Positions 23,306 to 31,784 of a DNA stretch of 64,000 nt are shown here, piece by piece. Each line of letters begins with the position of its first letter. The stretch's first letter is position 1. A program made the position numbers and the translations under genes. The notes under the pieces were generated by a model. It worked only from the letters and a program-made list of their open reading frames with translations. It ran no database searches and was not told the DNA's origin. The DNA comes from Pseudomonadota bacterium (lineage in GTDB: Bacteria; Pseudomonadota; Gammaproteobacteria; Burkholderiales; Rhodocyclaceae), in contig JAFEDJ010000054.1 of assembly GCA_018241685.1 (NCBI GenBank), positions 186,001-250,000 of the forward strand, read 5' to 3'.

Positions 23306-25780
23306 TCAGCACCCCAGCTTCAGCGGCACCGGCAGGCGCCGCGGATCGAAGAAACGCACCGCATTGCGGCCGGCGGCCTTGGCCCGGTACATCGCGATGT
23401 CGGCCCGCTTGATCAGCTCGTCCCGACTCTCCTCGTGACCGAGGAACATGCACACGCCGACACTGGCCGTGCATTGGTGAATCACACTGTCGCTACCGCC
23501 CGGCACACTGAGGTGGTAAGGCCTGGCCAGTTCCTCGCGCAGTTTTTCGGCCACCCGCCCGGCATGGGACTCGGCGTCGCGCTCCTCCTCGTCGAGGTTT
23601 TCGAGGATCACCACAAACTCATCGCCCCCCAGGCGGGCCACGGTGTCCGACTCACGCAGGCTGTCCACCAGGCGATGGGCCACCTCTACCAGCAAGGCAT
23701 CACCCATCACATGGCCGTGGGTGTCGTTGAGGCCTTTGAAACCATCCAGGTCGAGGAACAGCAATGCCCCACCATGACGGCTGCGGGCACTGGCCACCAG
23801 CGCCTGTTCAAGCCGGTCGTGGAACAGGCGGCGGTTCGGCAGCTGGGTCAGCGGATCATAGAAAGCCAGCTGATGGACCTGCTCCTCGGCCTTCTTGTGC
23901 TCGGTGATGTCGGAAAACGCCGCCACGTAATGGGTGACCTGGCCCGCATCGTCGCGCACCGCCGAGATTGTCACCCATTCGACGAACACCTCTCCGTTCT
24001 TGCGGCGGTTCCAGATCTCGCCCTGCCAGAAGCCATCGCGCTCGAGCCCCGCATAGAGGCGCCGGTAGAACTCCTGCCCATGACGGCCGGAGCGCAGCAT
24101 GGCAGGCGTCTGGCCGATCGCCTCCCGCGCCGAGTAACCGGTCATCGCGGTGAACGCCTGATTCACCTGGACGATGCGGCCTTCCGCATCGGTGATGAAG
24201 ATCCCCTCCTGACCTTCGAAGGTCGCCGCCGCGATGCGCAGCTTGAGTTCGGTTTCCTTGGCCTCGGTGATGTCGGTGGCGAAGCCCTGCCAGGTCACGC
24301 CACCGCTGTCCGCCGCCTCGGGCAGCGCATCGAAACGCATCCAGCGCACCCCGCGTGCCGGGTGGGCGATGCGGAACTCCCGGTGCAAGCGGCTCAGCTC
24401 CCGGGCGGATTCGCTGACGGCAGCGAGCAGCGCCGGCAGATCCTCAGGCAGCACCCGCGCGTGCAGGGCATCGGCTGACGCCAGCAGACAATCCGGCTCG
24501 AGGCCGAACAGCTCGCGCAGCGCGTCGCTGGCGAACGGCACGCTGTGATGCCCGTCGCCATCCAGGCGGTACTGGAAGACCAGGCCGGGGATCTGCGACA
24601 CGATGCTGCGCAGGCGCTGGTTGAGGGCATGCTCGGCGGCCCGCGCCTCGCCTTCCAGGATCGTCGTCAACAGGCCGTTGAAGGCCCCTGTCAGCGCGCC
24701 GATCTCGTCGTCCCGCCGTACCGGCAGGGCCTGACGGGGGATCAAACCGTCGCGCATGCGGCCAAGCTGTTCAGCCGCTTCGCCAAGGGGTCGCAGCTGG
24801 CGACGCAGCCACCACCAGACGAGCACACTGGCCAGCACCGTGAGCGCCGCAGCCAAACCCAGCAGGCGCCACTGCATCGCATACAGCGGCGCGAAAGCCT
24901 CCTCCCCCGGCAGTACCGACTGCATCAGCCAGCCGGTGGATTTCACGCGGCGGCTCGACGACAACTCGACCACGCCGCGGGAACTGCGTGCGAGGCCCGA
25001 GCCGTCATTACCCGCAAGGTAGTGGTCATAAACCGGATTGACGCCCGGCGGTGGCCCTGGCGTCATCACGCGGCTCTTGTCGGTGGCGGCAATGAACAGG
25101 CGCTGGACCGGATCGGTGATCAGGTAGCCCCCATGGCGGCCGAAACGGTTGGCGCTGATCTCATCGAGGAAATTGGCGTTGGCCAGATTGATCAGGCCAA
25201 TCACCGCCCCTAGCACTGCACCGCCCGGATCACGGATCGGCACGATCATCGGCACCACCGGCTGGAGCGTCGTCTTGCCGATCAGCGCGGGCCCGATCTG
25301 CGCCTCGCCACTCTCCAGCGTCCGGCGGACCGCCGGCACATCCATGTAATTGACGCCGCCTCGGCCGAGTTCATCGGGCAGGCTGACCAGCGTGGTGCCC
25401 TGCCGATCGGTAACCAGCACGCCCCAGTTGAACAGGGTCAGCAACACGTGCTGGTCGCGCAACTCCCTCTCCAGCGCTGCCGGGGATGCCAGCTTGGCGG
25501 CATCGAAGTCATCTGCGACAGCCTGTAGCGCCCGCATGCGCTCCGATACCGAACGGTCGATCTCGTCCGCCAGCAGCGTCACCACCGAAAATTGCTGGGC
25601 GGCCAGCGTGGCTTGCATTTCCTGGCGCAGCACATAGCCCACCAGCAGCGTGGCGCCCCACAGAGCCAGCAGCAGGCCCAGCAGAACCCCTGCCGCAATG
25701 CGTGTCCGCAAGGAGCGAAGTGGTGATCCCCAATGGCCCAGCCTGCCCATGGCGCCGGCCCTCCCGCACTCATCCGGCAA
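23306..25780 (-). CDS. membrane diguanylate cyclase with periplasmic sensor, HAMP, PAS and GGDEF
   Basis: The 824-residue protein begins with a transmembrane helix (IAAGVLLGLLLALWGATLLVG). A large periplasmic dCache-like region (about 55-300) contains GGYLITDPVQRLFIAA. A second helix (LLGLAAALTVLASVLVWWWL), a HAMP stretch, and two PAS-like domains follow (IPGLVFQYRLDGDGHHS and GIFITDAEGRIVQVNQAFTA). The GGDEF domain (about 645-810) has the intact active site RLGGDEFVVILEN and AFYDPLTQLPNRRLFHDRL, so cyclic-di-GMP synthesis is likely. There is no EAL domain. No RxxD inhibitory site is evident five residues before GGDEF. The start at 25780 or the ATG ten codons later (25750) are both possible. 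Confidence 0.9.
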   Translation of the reverse strand: MPDECGRAGAMGRLGHWGSPLRSLRTRIAAGVLLGLLLALWGATLLVGYVLRQEMQATLAAQQFSVVTLLADEIDRSVSERMRALQAVADDFDAAKLASPAALERELRDQHVLLTLFNWGVLVTDRQGTTLVSLPDELGRGGVNYMDVPAVRRTLESGEAQIGPALIGKTTLQPVVPMIVPIRDPGGAVLGAVIGLINLANANFLDEISANRFGRHGGYLITDPVQRLFIAATDKSRVMTPGPPPGVNPVYDHYLAGNDGSGLARSSRGVVELSSSRRVKSTGWLMQSVLPGEEAFAPLYAMQWRLLGLAAALTVLASVLVWWWLRRQLRPLGEAAEQLGRMRDGLIPRQALPVRRDDEIGALTGAFNGLLTTILEGEARAAEHALNQRLRSIVSQIPGLVFQYRLDGDGHHSVPFASDALRELFGLEPDCLLASADALHARVLPEDLPALLAAVSESARELSRLHREFRIAHPARGVRWMRFDALPEAADSGGVTWQGFATDITEAKETELKLRIAAATFEGQEGIFITDAEGRIVQVNQAFTAMTGYSAREAIGQTPAMLRSGRHGQEFYRRLYAGLERDGFWQGEIWNRRKNGEVFVEWVTISAVRDDAGQVTHYVAAFSDITEHKKAEEQVHQLAFYDPLTQLPNRRLFHDRLEQALVASARSRHGGALLFLDLDGFKGLNDTHGHVMGDALLVEVAHRLVDSLRESDTVARLGGDEFVVILENLDEEERDAESHAGRVAEKLREELARPYHLSVPGGSDSVIHQCTASVGVCMFLGHEESRDELIKRADIAMYRAKAAGRNAVRFFDPRRLPVPLKLGC

Positions 25781-26144
25781 GCTGCTGCCGTCGTTCTGGA
25801 TTGTTCTAATATCAGTGCTAGCTTAAGCGCGTACCCCGCCTCCGCCTAGTCCGCACAATCAATTCGAATGCAAAGCAATGTGAAGCAATAGGCAGGTACT
25901 ATTCAATTCATGCCTACATTCAATTGGCTGCATCGTGGCGGGCGGCGTAGCATTGAAATCATTCGAGATGGTCGGCCAACCGGCCATCCCACCGCTTGAA
26001 CGGCGCGCCGGGGCACACAAGACCCCCAAAACCCTGACAGAGATTTTCCCGGCGTCGCCTCTTTATTCCAGCCGTACCGGCCGCCAGCGCGGCCGCCCCC
26101 GGCGCTGAGGCATACTGGCCACTCCTCCCCCTGGACCCGCCGGT
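25781..26144. other. 364-bp intergenic region, upstream of two divergent genes
   Basis: No credible gene is present; an antisense frame on the minus strand (25959-26450) overlaps the cupin gene and has no family features. The first half is clearly AT-richer than the surroundings and repeats CAATT (near 25859, 25903, 25920) and AAGCAAT (near 25873, 25883). It probably holds promoters for the GGDEF gene and the cupin gene, but I cannot place them. Confidence 0.4.
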
Positions 26145-26465
26145 ATGCCTCTCCGCAATCTGCTGCAGAACCTCCCCGTCCCCGGCCCCGACGAAGCCTT
26201 CGAGACCCTCTTCGAAGCTGGCGGCACGCGCATCGAACGCATCGTTTCCCACCGCCACGCCAGCCCGCCCGGCTTCTGGTACGACCAGGCTGGAGACGAA
26301 TGGGTGATGCTCGTCCAGGGCAACGCCGAGCTGGAATTCGACGACGGCCGCCGCAAGGTGCTCACAGCGGGCGACTGGCTGGTGATCCCCGCCGGCTGCC
26401 GCCACCGCGTCGCCGCCACCGGCCCGGACAGCGTGTGGTTGGCCGTCCATACCACGGACACGTGA
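26145..26465 (+). CDS. small single-domain cupin protein
   Basis: A 106-residue beta-barrel cupin. The first motif is in EWVMLVQGNAELEFDDGRRK, and the second is GDWLVIPAGCRHRVAATGPD with its metal-ligand His. The Arg-rich ERIVSHRHASPPGFWYD segment is typical of the small phosphoribosylaminoimidazole-like or 'cupin_2' proteins annotated without function. It is separated by 45 bp from the secreted metallo-hydrolase on the same strand. Substrate and role are unknown. Confidence 0.82.
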   Translation: MPLRNLLQNLPVPGPDEAFETLFEAGGTRIERIVSHRHASPPGFWYDQAGDEWVMLVQGNAELEFDDGRRKVLTAGDWLVIPAGCRHRVAATGPDSVWLAVHTTDT

Positions 26466-26510
26466 TCCGGATTATCCTGTTGTACTTTTCAGTCCTCCGG
26501 AGATGCATCC

Positions 26511-27482
26511 ATGATCCGCCGCAGTCTCAGTGCCCTTGCCTTCGCCGTCAGTGCCAGCCTGCTCCCCGTCGCCCCGACCTTTGCCGAAGCGCCGGCCGTG
26601 AAGACCCAGGTGCCGGGCTACTACCGCCTGAACGTCGGCGACTACGAGCTCACCGCCCTCTACGACGGTTACGTGGACCTGGACGCCAAGCTGTTGACCA
26701 ACGCCAGCCAGGCCGAGGTCCAGCAGCTACTGGCGCGCCTGTTCATCGCTGGCGAGAAGGTGCAGACCGCCGTCAATACCTACCTGATCAACGCCGGCGG
26801 CAAGCTGATCCTCGTCGATACCGGCACCGCCAAGGTCTTCGGCCCGACCCTCGGCTACGTCGCCGAGCACATCCGCGCCGCCGGCTACAAGCCGGAACAG
26901 GTGGATCTGGTGCTGCTGACCCATCTGCACCCCGATCACGTCGCCGGCCTCCTGGACGCCGACGGCAAGCCCCTCTTCCCCAACGCCGAAATCCGCGTGA
27001 ATCAGACGGAAAGTGATTTCTGGCTGTCCGAGGACAACGCCGCCAAGGCCCCGAAGGACAGACAGGGAATGTTCGCGATCGCCCGCAAGGCCGCCGCGCC
27101 CTACCAGGCCGCCGGCAAGTGGAAACCCTTCAGCGGCGACGCCGAGCTCGCGCCGGGCATCAAGCCGGTGGCGGCGGTCGGCCACACGCCGGGCCACAGC
27201 GCCTACCTGGTCGAATCGAAGGGCCAGCGCCTGCTGATCCTCGGCGACTCGGTGCACAGCTACGCGGTCCAATTCGCCCGCCCGGACGTCGCTATCGAGT
27301 TCGACAGCGACAAGAAGCAGGCCGTCGCGACCCGCAAGAAACTGTTCTCGTGGGCTGCCAAGGAAAAGATGACCGTCGCCGGCATGCACCTGCCCTTCCC
27401 CGGCCTCGGCCACATCCGCGCCGACGGGAAAGCCTTCGGCTGGGTCCCAGTGGAGTACAGCCCGCTGCGCAGCAACAAGTGA
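26511..27482 (+). CDS. periplasmic metallo-beta-lactamase-fold hydrolase
   Basis: The 323-residue protein begins with a Sec signal peptide (RRSLSALAFAVSASLLPVAPTFA, likely cut before EAPAV), so it acts in the periplasm. The zinc-binding HxHxDH motif is LLTHLHPDHVAGLLD (about 141-155). VGHTPGHSAYLV supplies the next His and LGDSVHSYAV the bridging Asp, followed by AGMHLPFPGLGH. The layout resembles AHL-lactonase/YtnP-like hydrolases of the MBL superfamily, but substrate cannot be read. It converges on metK, with a perfect 30-bp palindromic terminator between them. Confidence 0.88.
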   Translation: MIRRSLSALAFAVSASLLPVAPTFAEAPAVKTQVPGYYRLNVGDYELTALYDGYVDLDAKLLTNASQAEVQQLLARLFIAGEKVQTAVNTYLINAGGKLILVDTGTAKVFGPTLGYVAEHIRAAGYKPEQVDLVLLTHLHPDHVAGLLDADGKPLFPNAEIRVNQTESDFWLSEDNAAKAPKDRQGMFAIARKAAAPYQAAGKWKPFSGDAELAPGIKPVAAVGHTPGHSAYLVESKGQRLLILGDSVHSYAVQFARPDVAIEFDSDKKQAVATRKKLFSWAAKEKMTVAGMHLPFPGLGHIRADGKAFGWVPVEYSPLRSNK

Positions 27483-27499
27483 TCCTGTTCTGAGCAAAC

Positions 27500-27529
27500 A
27501 AAAGGGGCGCTCCGCGGAGCGCCCCTTTT
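27500..27529. terminator. perfect bidirectional terminator between MBL hydrolase and metK
   Basis: AAAAGGGGCGCTCCG is directly followed by its exact reverse complement (CGGAGCGCCCCTTTT), making a 15-bp GC-rich palindrome. On either strand the hairpin ends in a T run. It lies between the convergent stops at 27482 and 27549 and can terminate both transcripts. Confidence 0.9.
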
Positions 27530-27548
27530 ACCAACCGACAGACAGGAA

Positions 27549-28715
27549 TTACAGACCGGCAGCGGCGCGCAGCACGGCAGCCTTGTCGGTGTTTTCCCAA
27601 GTGAAGTCGGCCTCGTCACGGCCGAAGTGGCCGTAGGCCGCGGTACGCGAGTAGATCGGCCGCAGCAGGTCGAGCGCCGCGATAATGCCCTTCGGACGCA
27701 GGTCGAAGTGGGCCTGGATCAGCTCGACGATCTTCTCGTCGGCGATCTTGCCGGTACCGAAGGTTTCCACCATCAGGCTCACCGGCTTGGCGACACCGAT
27801 CGCGTAGGCGACCTGCACTTCGCAACGGTCGGCCAGGCCGGCGGCAACCACATTCTTTGCCACGTAGCGGCCCGCATAGGCGCCGGAACGATCCACCTTG
27901 GACGGGTCCTTGCCGGAGAACGCACCGCCACCGTGGTGGGCCGCGCCGCCGTACGTATCGACGATGATCTTGCGACCGGTCAGGCCGCAGTCGCCGTTCG
28001 GGCCGCCGATGACAAAGCGGCCGGTGGGGTTGATCAGGTAGCGGGTGTTGCCGCTCAGGAACTCCTTCGGCAGCACCGGCTTGATGACCTCCTCGATGAC
28101 CGCCTCGGTAAGGGCAGCATGGGAAATATCCGGATGATGCTGGGTGGACACCACCACCGTGTCGATCGCCACCGGTTTGCCGTCCACGTATTTGACGGTC
28201 AGCTGGCTCTTGGCGTCCGGACGCAGCCACGGCAAACGGCCATCCTTACGCACTTCCGCCTGACGCTGCATGATGCGGTGGGCGTAGTAGATCGGGAAGG
28301 GCATCAGGCTCGGCGTCTCGTTGGTCGCGTAACCGAACATCAGGCCCTGATCGCCGGCGCCCTGATCCAGATCGAGGCCTTCGCCTTCGTTCACGCCCTG
28401 GGCGATATCGGAGGACTGACGGTTGATGGCGGTGAGTACCGCGCAGCTCTTGTAGTCGAAGCCGATCTCGGAATCGTCGTAACCGATGCGCTTGACGGTG
28501 TTACGGGCGATGTCCATGTAGTTGATGTCCGCGCGCGTCGTGATTTCGCCGGAAATCACCACCAGACCGGTGGACACCAGGGTTTCGCAGGCGACACGAC
28601 CGTGCGGGTCTTGCGCGAGGATCGCGTCGAGCACCGCATCGGAAATCTGGTCGGCGACCTTGTCGGGATGGCCTTCGGAGACGGATTCCGAAGTAAAAAG
28701 GTATTCTCTGGCCAT
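27549..28715 (-). CDS. metK: S-adenosylmethionine synthase
   Basis: Makes S-adenosylmethionine from methionine and ATP. The 388-residue enzyme opens MAREYLFTSESVSEGHPDK, with the conserved His and Asp of the active site. It contains GAGDQGLMFGYA (about 115-126) and the phosphate-binding GGGAFSGKDPSKVDRS loop (about 253-268). The ATG at 28715 is chosen because upstream codons are non-coding leader; AGGAG lies 5-9 bases ahead. Its roughly 158-base leader carries a near-consensus promoter, a SAM-II-like pseudoknot and a terminator hairpin, which suggests feedback control by SAM (see those entries). It is divergent from two lipid A acyltransferase genes. Confidence 0.97.
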   Translation of the reverse strand: MAREYLFTSESVSEGHPDKVADQISDAVLDAILAQDPHGRVACETLVSTGLVVISGEITTRADINYMDIARNTVKRIGYDDSEIGFDYKSCAVLTAINRQSSDIAQGVNEGEGLDLDQGAGDQGLMFGYATNETPSLMPFPIYYAHRIMQRQAEVRKDGRLPWLRPDAKSQLTVKYVDGKPVAIDTVVVSTQHHPDISHAALTEAVIEEVIKPVLPKEFLSGNTRYLINPTGRFVIGGPNGDCGLTGRKIIVDTYGGAAHHGGGAFSGKDPSKVDRSGAYAGRYVAKNVVAAGLADRCEVQVAYAIGVAKPVSLMVETFGTGKIADEKIVELIQAHFDLRPKGIIAALDLLRPIYSRTAAYGHFGRDEADFTWENTDKAAVLRAAAGL

Positions 28716-28730
28716 GGAGGCGCTCCTGAA

Positions 28731-28775
28731 AAACAAAAATCCCCTTGACTGACGGCGTTGCCGTCTCGGGGGATT
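28731..28775 (-). terminator. leader terminator (attenuator) of metK
   Basis: On the minus strand, AATCCCC (28775-28769) pairs with GGGGATT (28744-28738), enclosing an inner hairpin GACGGC-AAC-GCCGTC (28765-28751). The next bases are TTTTGTTTTT, giving an intrinsic-terminator layout. It lies 15-60 bases ahead of the metK start codon. The inner arm CGGCAACGC (28763-28755) can alternatively pair, with one mismatch, with GCGTCGCCG (28791-28783) of the upstream pseudoknot, so the two structures would exclude each other. Confidence 0.65.
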
Positions 28776-28785
28776 CTCGGAGCGG

Positions 28786-28872
28786 CGACGCTTTAGCAGT
28801 ATTTTTGCCGGCACATCCACAGCTGACCTGCGAACCGCCACCGCCCTGCAAGTTGTCGGATTAACTCGGCGG
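28786..28872 (-). ncRNA. predicted SAM-II/SAM-V-type riboswitch in the metK leader
   Basis: Reading the minus strand from 28872, CCGCC forms P1 with GGCGG (28845-28841) around a loop reading GAGUUAAUCCGACAACUUGC. This resembles the SAM-II loop (GAUUUAA...UUGC). After a spacer comes AAAAAUACU and then GCUAAA (28797-28792), the hallmark A-rich L3 and 3' strand. UUGC (28851-28848) can pair with GC(U)AA, and CGAC (28858-28855) with GUCG (28789-28786), completing the pseudoknot. About 35 extra bases between P1 and L3 are longer than in classical SAM-II and could form an inserted stem. The core similarity is by eye; a covariance search would decide. Confidence 0.55.
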
Positions 28873-28879
28873 AATCACA

Positions 28880-28907
28880 ATTATAGCTTTGCCTTCCGGC
28901 CCGTCAA
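28880..28907 (-). promoter_or_regulatory. sigma70-type promoter of metK
   Basis: On the minus strand TTGACG (28907-28902) and TATAAT (28885-28880) are 16 bp apart, matching the consensus at 5/6 and 6/6 positions. Transcription would start near 28873, exactly at the first base of the predicted riboswitch, leaving a leader of about 158 bases. Confidence 0.8.
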
Positions 28908-28929
28908 TTCGGCCATCACGCAGCCCCCA

Positions 28930-29817
28930 ATGGCGTCACTCATTTTTTCCCTTCTGGCCCGCCTCCCCCTCGGACTCCTGCAACGTCTCGGCGCCTTCGC
29001 GGGCTGGCTGACCTACGCGGGCTCGCCCACCTACCGGCGGCGCCTGCGCGACAATCTGGCCCAGGCCCTGGGCCAGGATGAAGCGGCACGGACTTGGCGG
29101 CGAACTGTGGGCGAGACCGGCAAGCAGGCGCTCGAACTGCCATGGCTGCTGCTGCGCCCACAGGCCGAGATCGTCACCAAGGTCGTCCGCGTCAGCGGCT
29201 GGGAACACGTGGAAGCCGCCGAGGCCAGCGGCGGCGGCATCCTGTTCATCACGCCACACCTGGGTTGCTTCGAGATCACAGCTCAGTATTTCTCTACCCA
29301 CAAGCCGATCACCGTGCTGTACCGGGCACCGCGCAAGGCAGTGCTGCAGCCGGTCATCAACGCCGGGCGCAGTCGCGGCAACATGCGCCTGGCGCCCGCC
29401 GACGTCGGCGGCGTGCGGCGTCTGATCAAGGCCCTGCGCGCCGGCGAGGCGGTCGGCATGCTGCCGGACCAGGTACCAGGCGCCGGTGAAGGCGCCTGGC
29501 TGCCCTTCTTCGGCCGCCCGGCCTACACGATGACACTGGCCGCCCGCCTGTCCGAGGTGTCGGGCGTCAGCACGATCTTCGCATGGGCCGAACGCCTGCC
29601 CGGCGGCAGCGGCTTCCACCTGCGCCTGCGGCCGGCCCTCGAAGCACTGACTGGCGACACCGAAACCCGCGCCGCCGCCATCAACCGCGAGATGGAAGCC
29701 CTGATCCGCGAGAATCCGTCCCAGTACCTGTGGGGCTACAACCGTTACAAACGCCCCCGCGGCGCCGCGCCTACCTCATCTCCCACACCTCCCGCCTCCC
29801 GAGAAAACCAACAATGA
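28930..29817 (+). CDS. lipid A acyltransferase, LpxL/HtrB family (first of two)
   Basis: Inner-membrane enzyme that transfers a secondary acyl chain to Kdo-lipid A precursors. The 295 residues start with a hydrophobic anchor (SLIFSLLARLPLGLLQRLGAFAGWL) and carry the catalytic HX4E motif in FITPHLGCFEITAQYF (about 110-125). GMLPDQVPGAGEGAWLPFFG is the second family block (about 177-196). It overlaps a second acyltransferase gene by 4 bp. Because both are family members with different active-site acids (HX4E here, HX4D next), I do not assign lpxL or lpxM individually. Confidence 0.9.
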   Translation: MASLIFSLLARLPLGLLQRLGAFAGWLTYAGSPTYRRRLRDNLAQALGQDEAARTWRRTVGETGKQALELPWLLLRPQAEIVTKVVRVSGWEHVEAAEASGGGILFITPHLGCFEITAQYFSTHKPITVLYRAPRKAVLQPVINAGRSRGNMRLAPADVGGVRRLIKALRAGEAVGMLPDQVPGAGEGAWLPFFGRPAYTMTLAARLSEVSGVSTIFAWAERLPGGSGFHLRLRPALEALTGDTETRAAAINREMEALIRENPSQYLWGYNRYKRPRGAAPTSSPTPPASRENQQ

Positions 29818-30686
29818 GCCGTATCGTCGTCGCCCTGCTGTGGCTGCTCCACTGGCTGCCCCTGTCCATGCAGGCCCCCATCGGCCGCGGCCTCGGCCTG
29901 CTGCTGTACTGGATCATCGCACCGCGCCGCAAGGTGGTGCTGACCAACCTGCGTCTGTGCTTTCCCGATCAGTCCGAAGCCGAGCGCCGCGCGCTGGCCA
30001 AGGAACACTTCGCGCTGGCCGGGCGCAGCCTGATCGAGCGCGGTATCGCATGGTTCGCGTCGGAAGAGCGGGTCCGCCGTATCGTCCGGATTCGAGGAGA
30101 AGAGACGCTCGCCAAGCTGATCGAAGCCCGCCAGCCGGTGATATTGCTGACACCGCACTTCCTCGGCCTCGACCTGGGCGGCACGCGCATCGCAGCATCC
30201 TTCGACAGCGTCAGCATCTATGCTCGCCAGAAGGACCCCGTCATCGACCGCTGGCTCTACCACGGCCGCAGCCGCTTCGGCAGCCAGGTGCTGCTGCGCC
30301 GCGACGAGAGCGTGCGGGCGTCGATCAAGGCGATGAAGGAGATCCGGCCCTTTTACTACCTGCCGGACATGGACAACGGCCCCGAAGACTCGGTCTTTGT
30401 GCCCTTCTTCGGCGTGCAGGCCGCCACGCTGTCAGCCCTACCGCGCCTGGCCAAGCTGGGCGGCGCGGTGGTGGTGCCGTGCGTAACGCGCATGCTGCCC
30501 GGCGGCGAAGGTTATGTGGTGGAGTTCGGCGAACCGTGGACGGACTTCCCGACCAGCGACGTGGCAGCCGACACCCGCCGCATGAACGCCTGCATCGAAG
30601 ACCTGGTCCGCACAATGCCCGCCCAGTACTACTGGGTGCACCGCCGCTTCAAGACCCGCCCACCCGGCGAGCCGAAGATCTACTGA
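29814..30686 (+). CDS. lipid A acyltransferase, LpxL/LpxM family (second of two)
   Basis: A 290-residue paralogue of the preceding gene. The N-terminal membrane anchor (IVVALLWLLHWLPLSMQ) is followed by ILLTPHFLGLDLGGTRIA, where the HX4D catalytic motif reads H-F-L-G-L-D. IYARQKDPVIDRWLYHGRSR and YYLPDMDNGPEDSVFVPFFG are the later conserved blocks. The ATG at 29814 overlaps the upstream stop. Tandem copies imply sequential addition of two secondary acyl chains to lipid A; which acts first is not visible. Confidence 0.9.
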   Translation: MSRIVVALLWLLHWLPLSMQAPIGRGLGLLLYWIIAPRRKVVLTNLRLCFPDQSEAERRALAKEHFALAGRSLIERGIAWFASEERVRRIVRIRGEETLAKLIEARQPVILLTPHFLGLDLGGTRIAASFDSVSIYARQKDPVIDRWLYHGRSRFGSQVLLRRDESVRASIKAMKEIRPFYYLPDMDNGPEDSVFVPFFGVQAATLSALPRLAKLGGAVVVPCVTRMLPGGEGYVVEFGEPWTDFPTSDVAADTRRMNACIEDLVRTMPAQYYWVHRRFKTRPPGEPKIY

Positions 30687-30694
30687 GAGTCCTC

Positions 30695-30717
30695 AGGGCC
30701 GGGCTTCGCCCCGCCCT
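30695..30717. terminator. hairpin downstream of the acyltransferase pair
   Basis: AGGGC-C-GGGC and GCCC-C-GCCCT pair across TTC, with one C/C mismatch, just after the stop at 30686. It is GC-rich but lacks a strong T tract. It sits between the rightward acyltransferases and the leftward small membrane protein. Confidence 0.5.
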
Positions 30718-30756
30718 TCGCAGAGGGCAAGGAAACCGGGGACGGCCCGATATTTC

Positions 30757-30984
30757 CTAGGGAGCTTCGTCCTTCGCCGCCAGCTCCGCCAGCACCAGCG
30801 GAAAGGCGGCGCTGCCGACCAGCGCCACGCCGGACACCAGCAGCACCAGCCCAGCTCCCGACTCCTGTAGCAAGGGATGCAGATCGGTGCCGAAGCCGGC
30901 CAGCAGCAGGCCGCCGGCGAGCAGGCACAGCAGGCCGGGGATCCCCATCAACCAGGCGCCGGCGGGCAGTCGCTTGAGGGCCAT
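30757..30984 (-). CDS. small two-helix membrane protein, unknown function
   Basis: A 75-residue protein with two clear hydrophobic helices: LMGIPGLLCLLAGGLLLAGF (about 12-31) and GAGLVLLVSGVALVGSAAFP (about 43-62). A short polar loop with DLHPLLQ lies between, and a charged tail AELAAKDEAP ends it. It begins one base after the trmB stop on the same strand, so it is probably translated from the trmB transcript. I do not recognise the family; the regular hydrophobicity and clean operon position favour a real gene. Confidence 0.6.
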   Translation of the reverse strand: MALKRLPAGAWLMGIPGLLCLLAGGLLLAGFGTDLHPLLQESGAGLVLLVSGVALVGSAAFPLVLAELAAKDEAP

Positions 30985-30985
30985 G

Positions 30986-31723
30986 TTAGACCCGCTTGAA
31001 GACCACGTCCCAGACGCCGTGGCCGAGCTTGAGGCCGCGGTTCTCGAACTTGGTCAGCGGCCGGTAGTCGGGCTTCGGCGCGAAACCATCGGCGGTGTTG
31101 GCGAGCAGCGGCTCGGCGGACAGCACTTCCAGCATCTGGTGGGCGTATTCCTCCCAGTCGGTGGCGCAGTGCAGGTAACCACCGGGCGCCAGCCGCGAGG
31201 CGATCAGCTTGACGAAGGGCCCCTGCACCAGACGGCGCTTATGGTGGCGCTTCTTCGGCCACGGATCCGGGAAGTAGATATGCACGCCGGCCAGCGAGCC
31301 TTCCGGGATCATGTCGCGCAGCACTTCCACCGCATCGTGCTGGACGATGCGCAAGTTGGTGAGGCCACCCTCGTCGATCAGCTTGCACAAGCCACCGACG
31401 CCCGGCGCATGCACCTCGATGCCGACGAAGTCGTCGCCCGGACGCACCTGGGCGATCTGGGCCGTGGCCTGGCCCATGCCGAAGCCGATTTCGACAATGT
31501 GCGGCGCCTTGCGCCCGAAGACCGCATCGAGATCCACCGGCTCCGGCCGGTACGGCAGGCCGACCTTGGGCATCATCTCGTCGAGGAAACGGTGCTGGGC
31601 CTCCGACATGCGTCCCTGGCGGAGCACGAAGCTGCGGATGGACTGGGACGTGAGACGGCCGCCCGGCGTGGACGGCTGATCGGTGGATTCGTCGGAGTGG
31701 GACGTTTGCTGTTCTTCGCTCAT
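30986..31723 (-). CDS. trmB: tRNA (guanine-N7)-methyltransferase
   Basis: Methylates G46 of many tRNAs using SAM. The 245-residue protein has the SAM motif IVEIGFGMGQATAQIA (about 94-109). The catalytic/tRNA-binding signature is HIYFPDPWPKKRHHKRRLVQ (about 150-169) with the conserved Asp, Pro and Lys. The N-terminal 40 residues are polar and Thr/Ser-rich, as often seen in this family. A terminator precedes its start and separates it from thiG. Confidence 0.95.
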   Translation of the reverse strand: MSEEQQTSHSDESTDQPSTPGGRLTSQSIRSFVLRQGRMSEAQHRFLDEMMPKVGLPYRPEPVDLDAVFGRKAPHIVEIGFGMGQATAQIAQVRPGDDFVGIEVHAPGVGGLCKLIDEGGLTNLRIVQHDAVEVLRDMIPEGSLAGVHIYFPDPWPKKRHHKRRLVQGPFVKLIASRLAPGGYLHCATDWEEYAHQMLEVLSAEPLLANTADGFAPKPDYRPLTKFENRGLKLGHGVWDVVFKRV

Positions 31724-31740
31724 GGCGGATTCCGGAATGC

Positions 31741-31764
31741 AAAACGGCGCGCCTCAGCGCGCCG
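31741..31764 (-). terminator. rho-independent terminator of thiSG
   Basis: On the minus strand CGGCGCGC (31764-31757) pairs with GCGCGCCG (31752-31745) around TGAG, followed by TTTT (31744-31741). It is placed between the thiG stop and trmB start, so it ends the thiamine transcript. Confidence 0.85.
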
Positions 31765-31784
31765 CGGGTCGATCGAAAAGCGGC

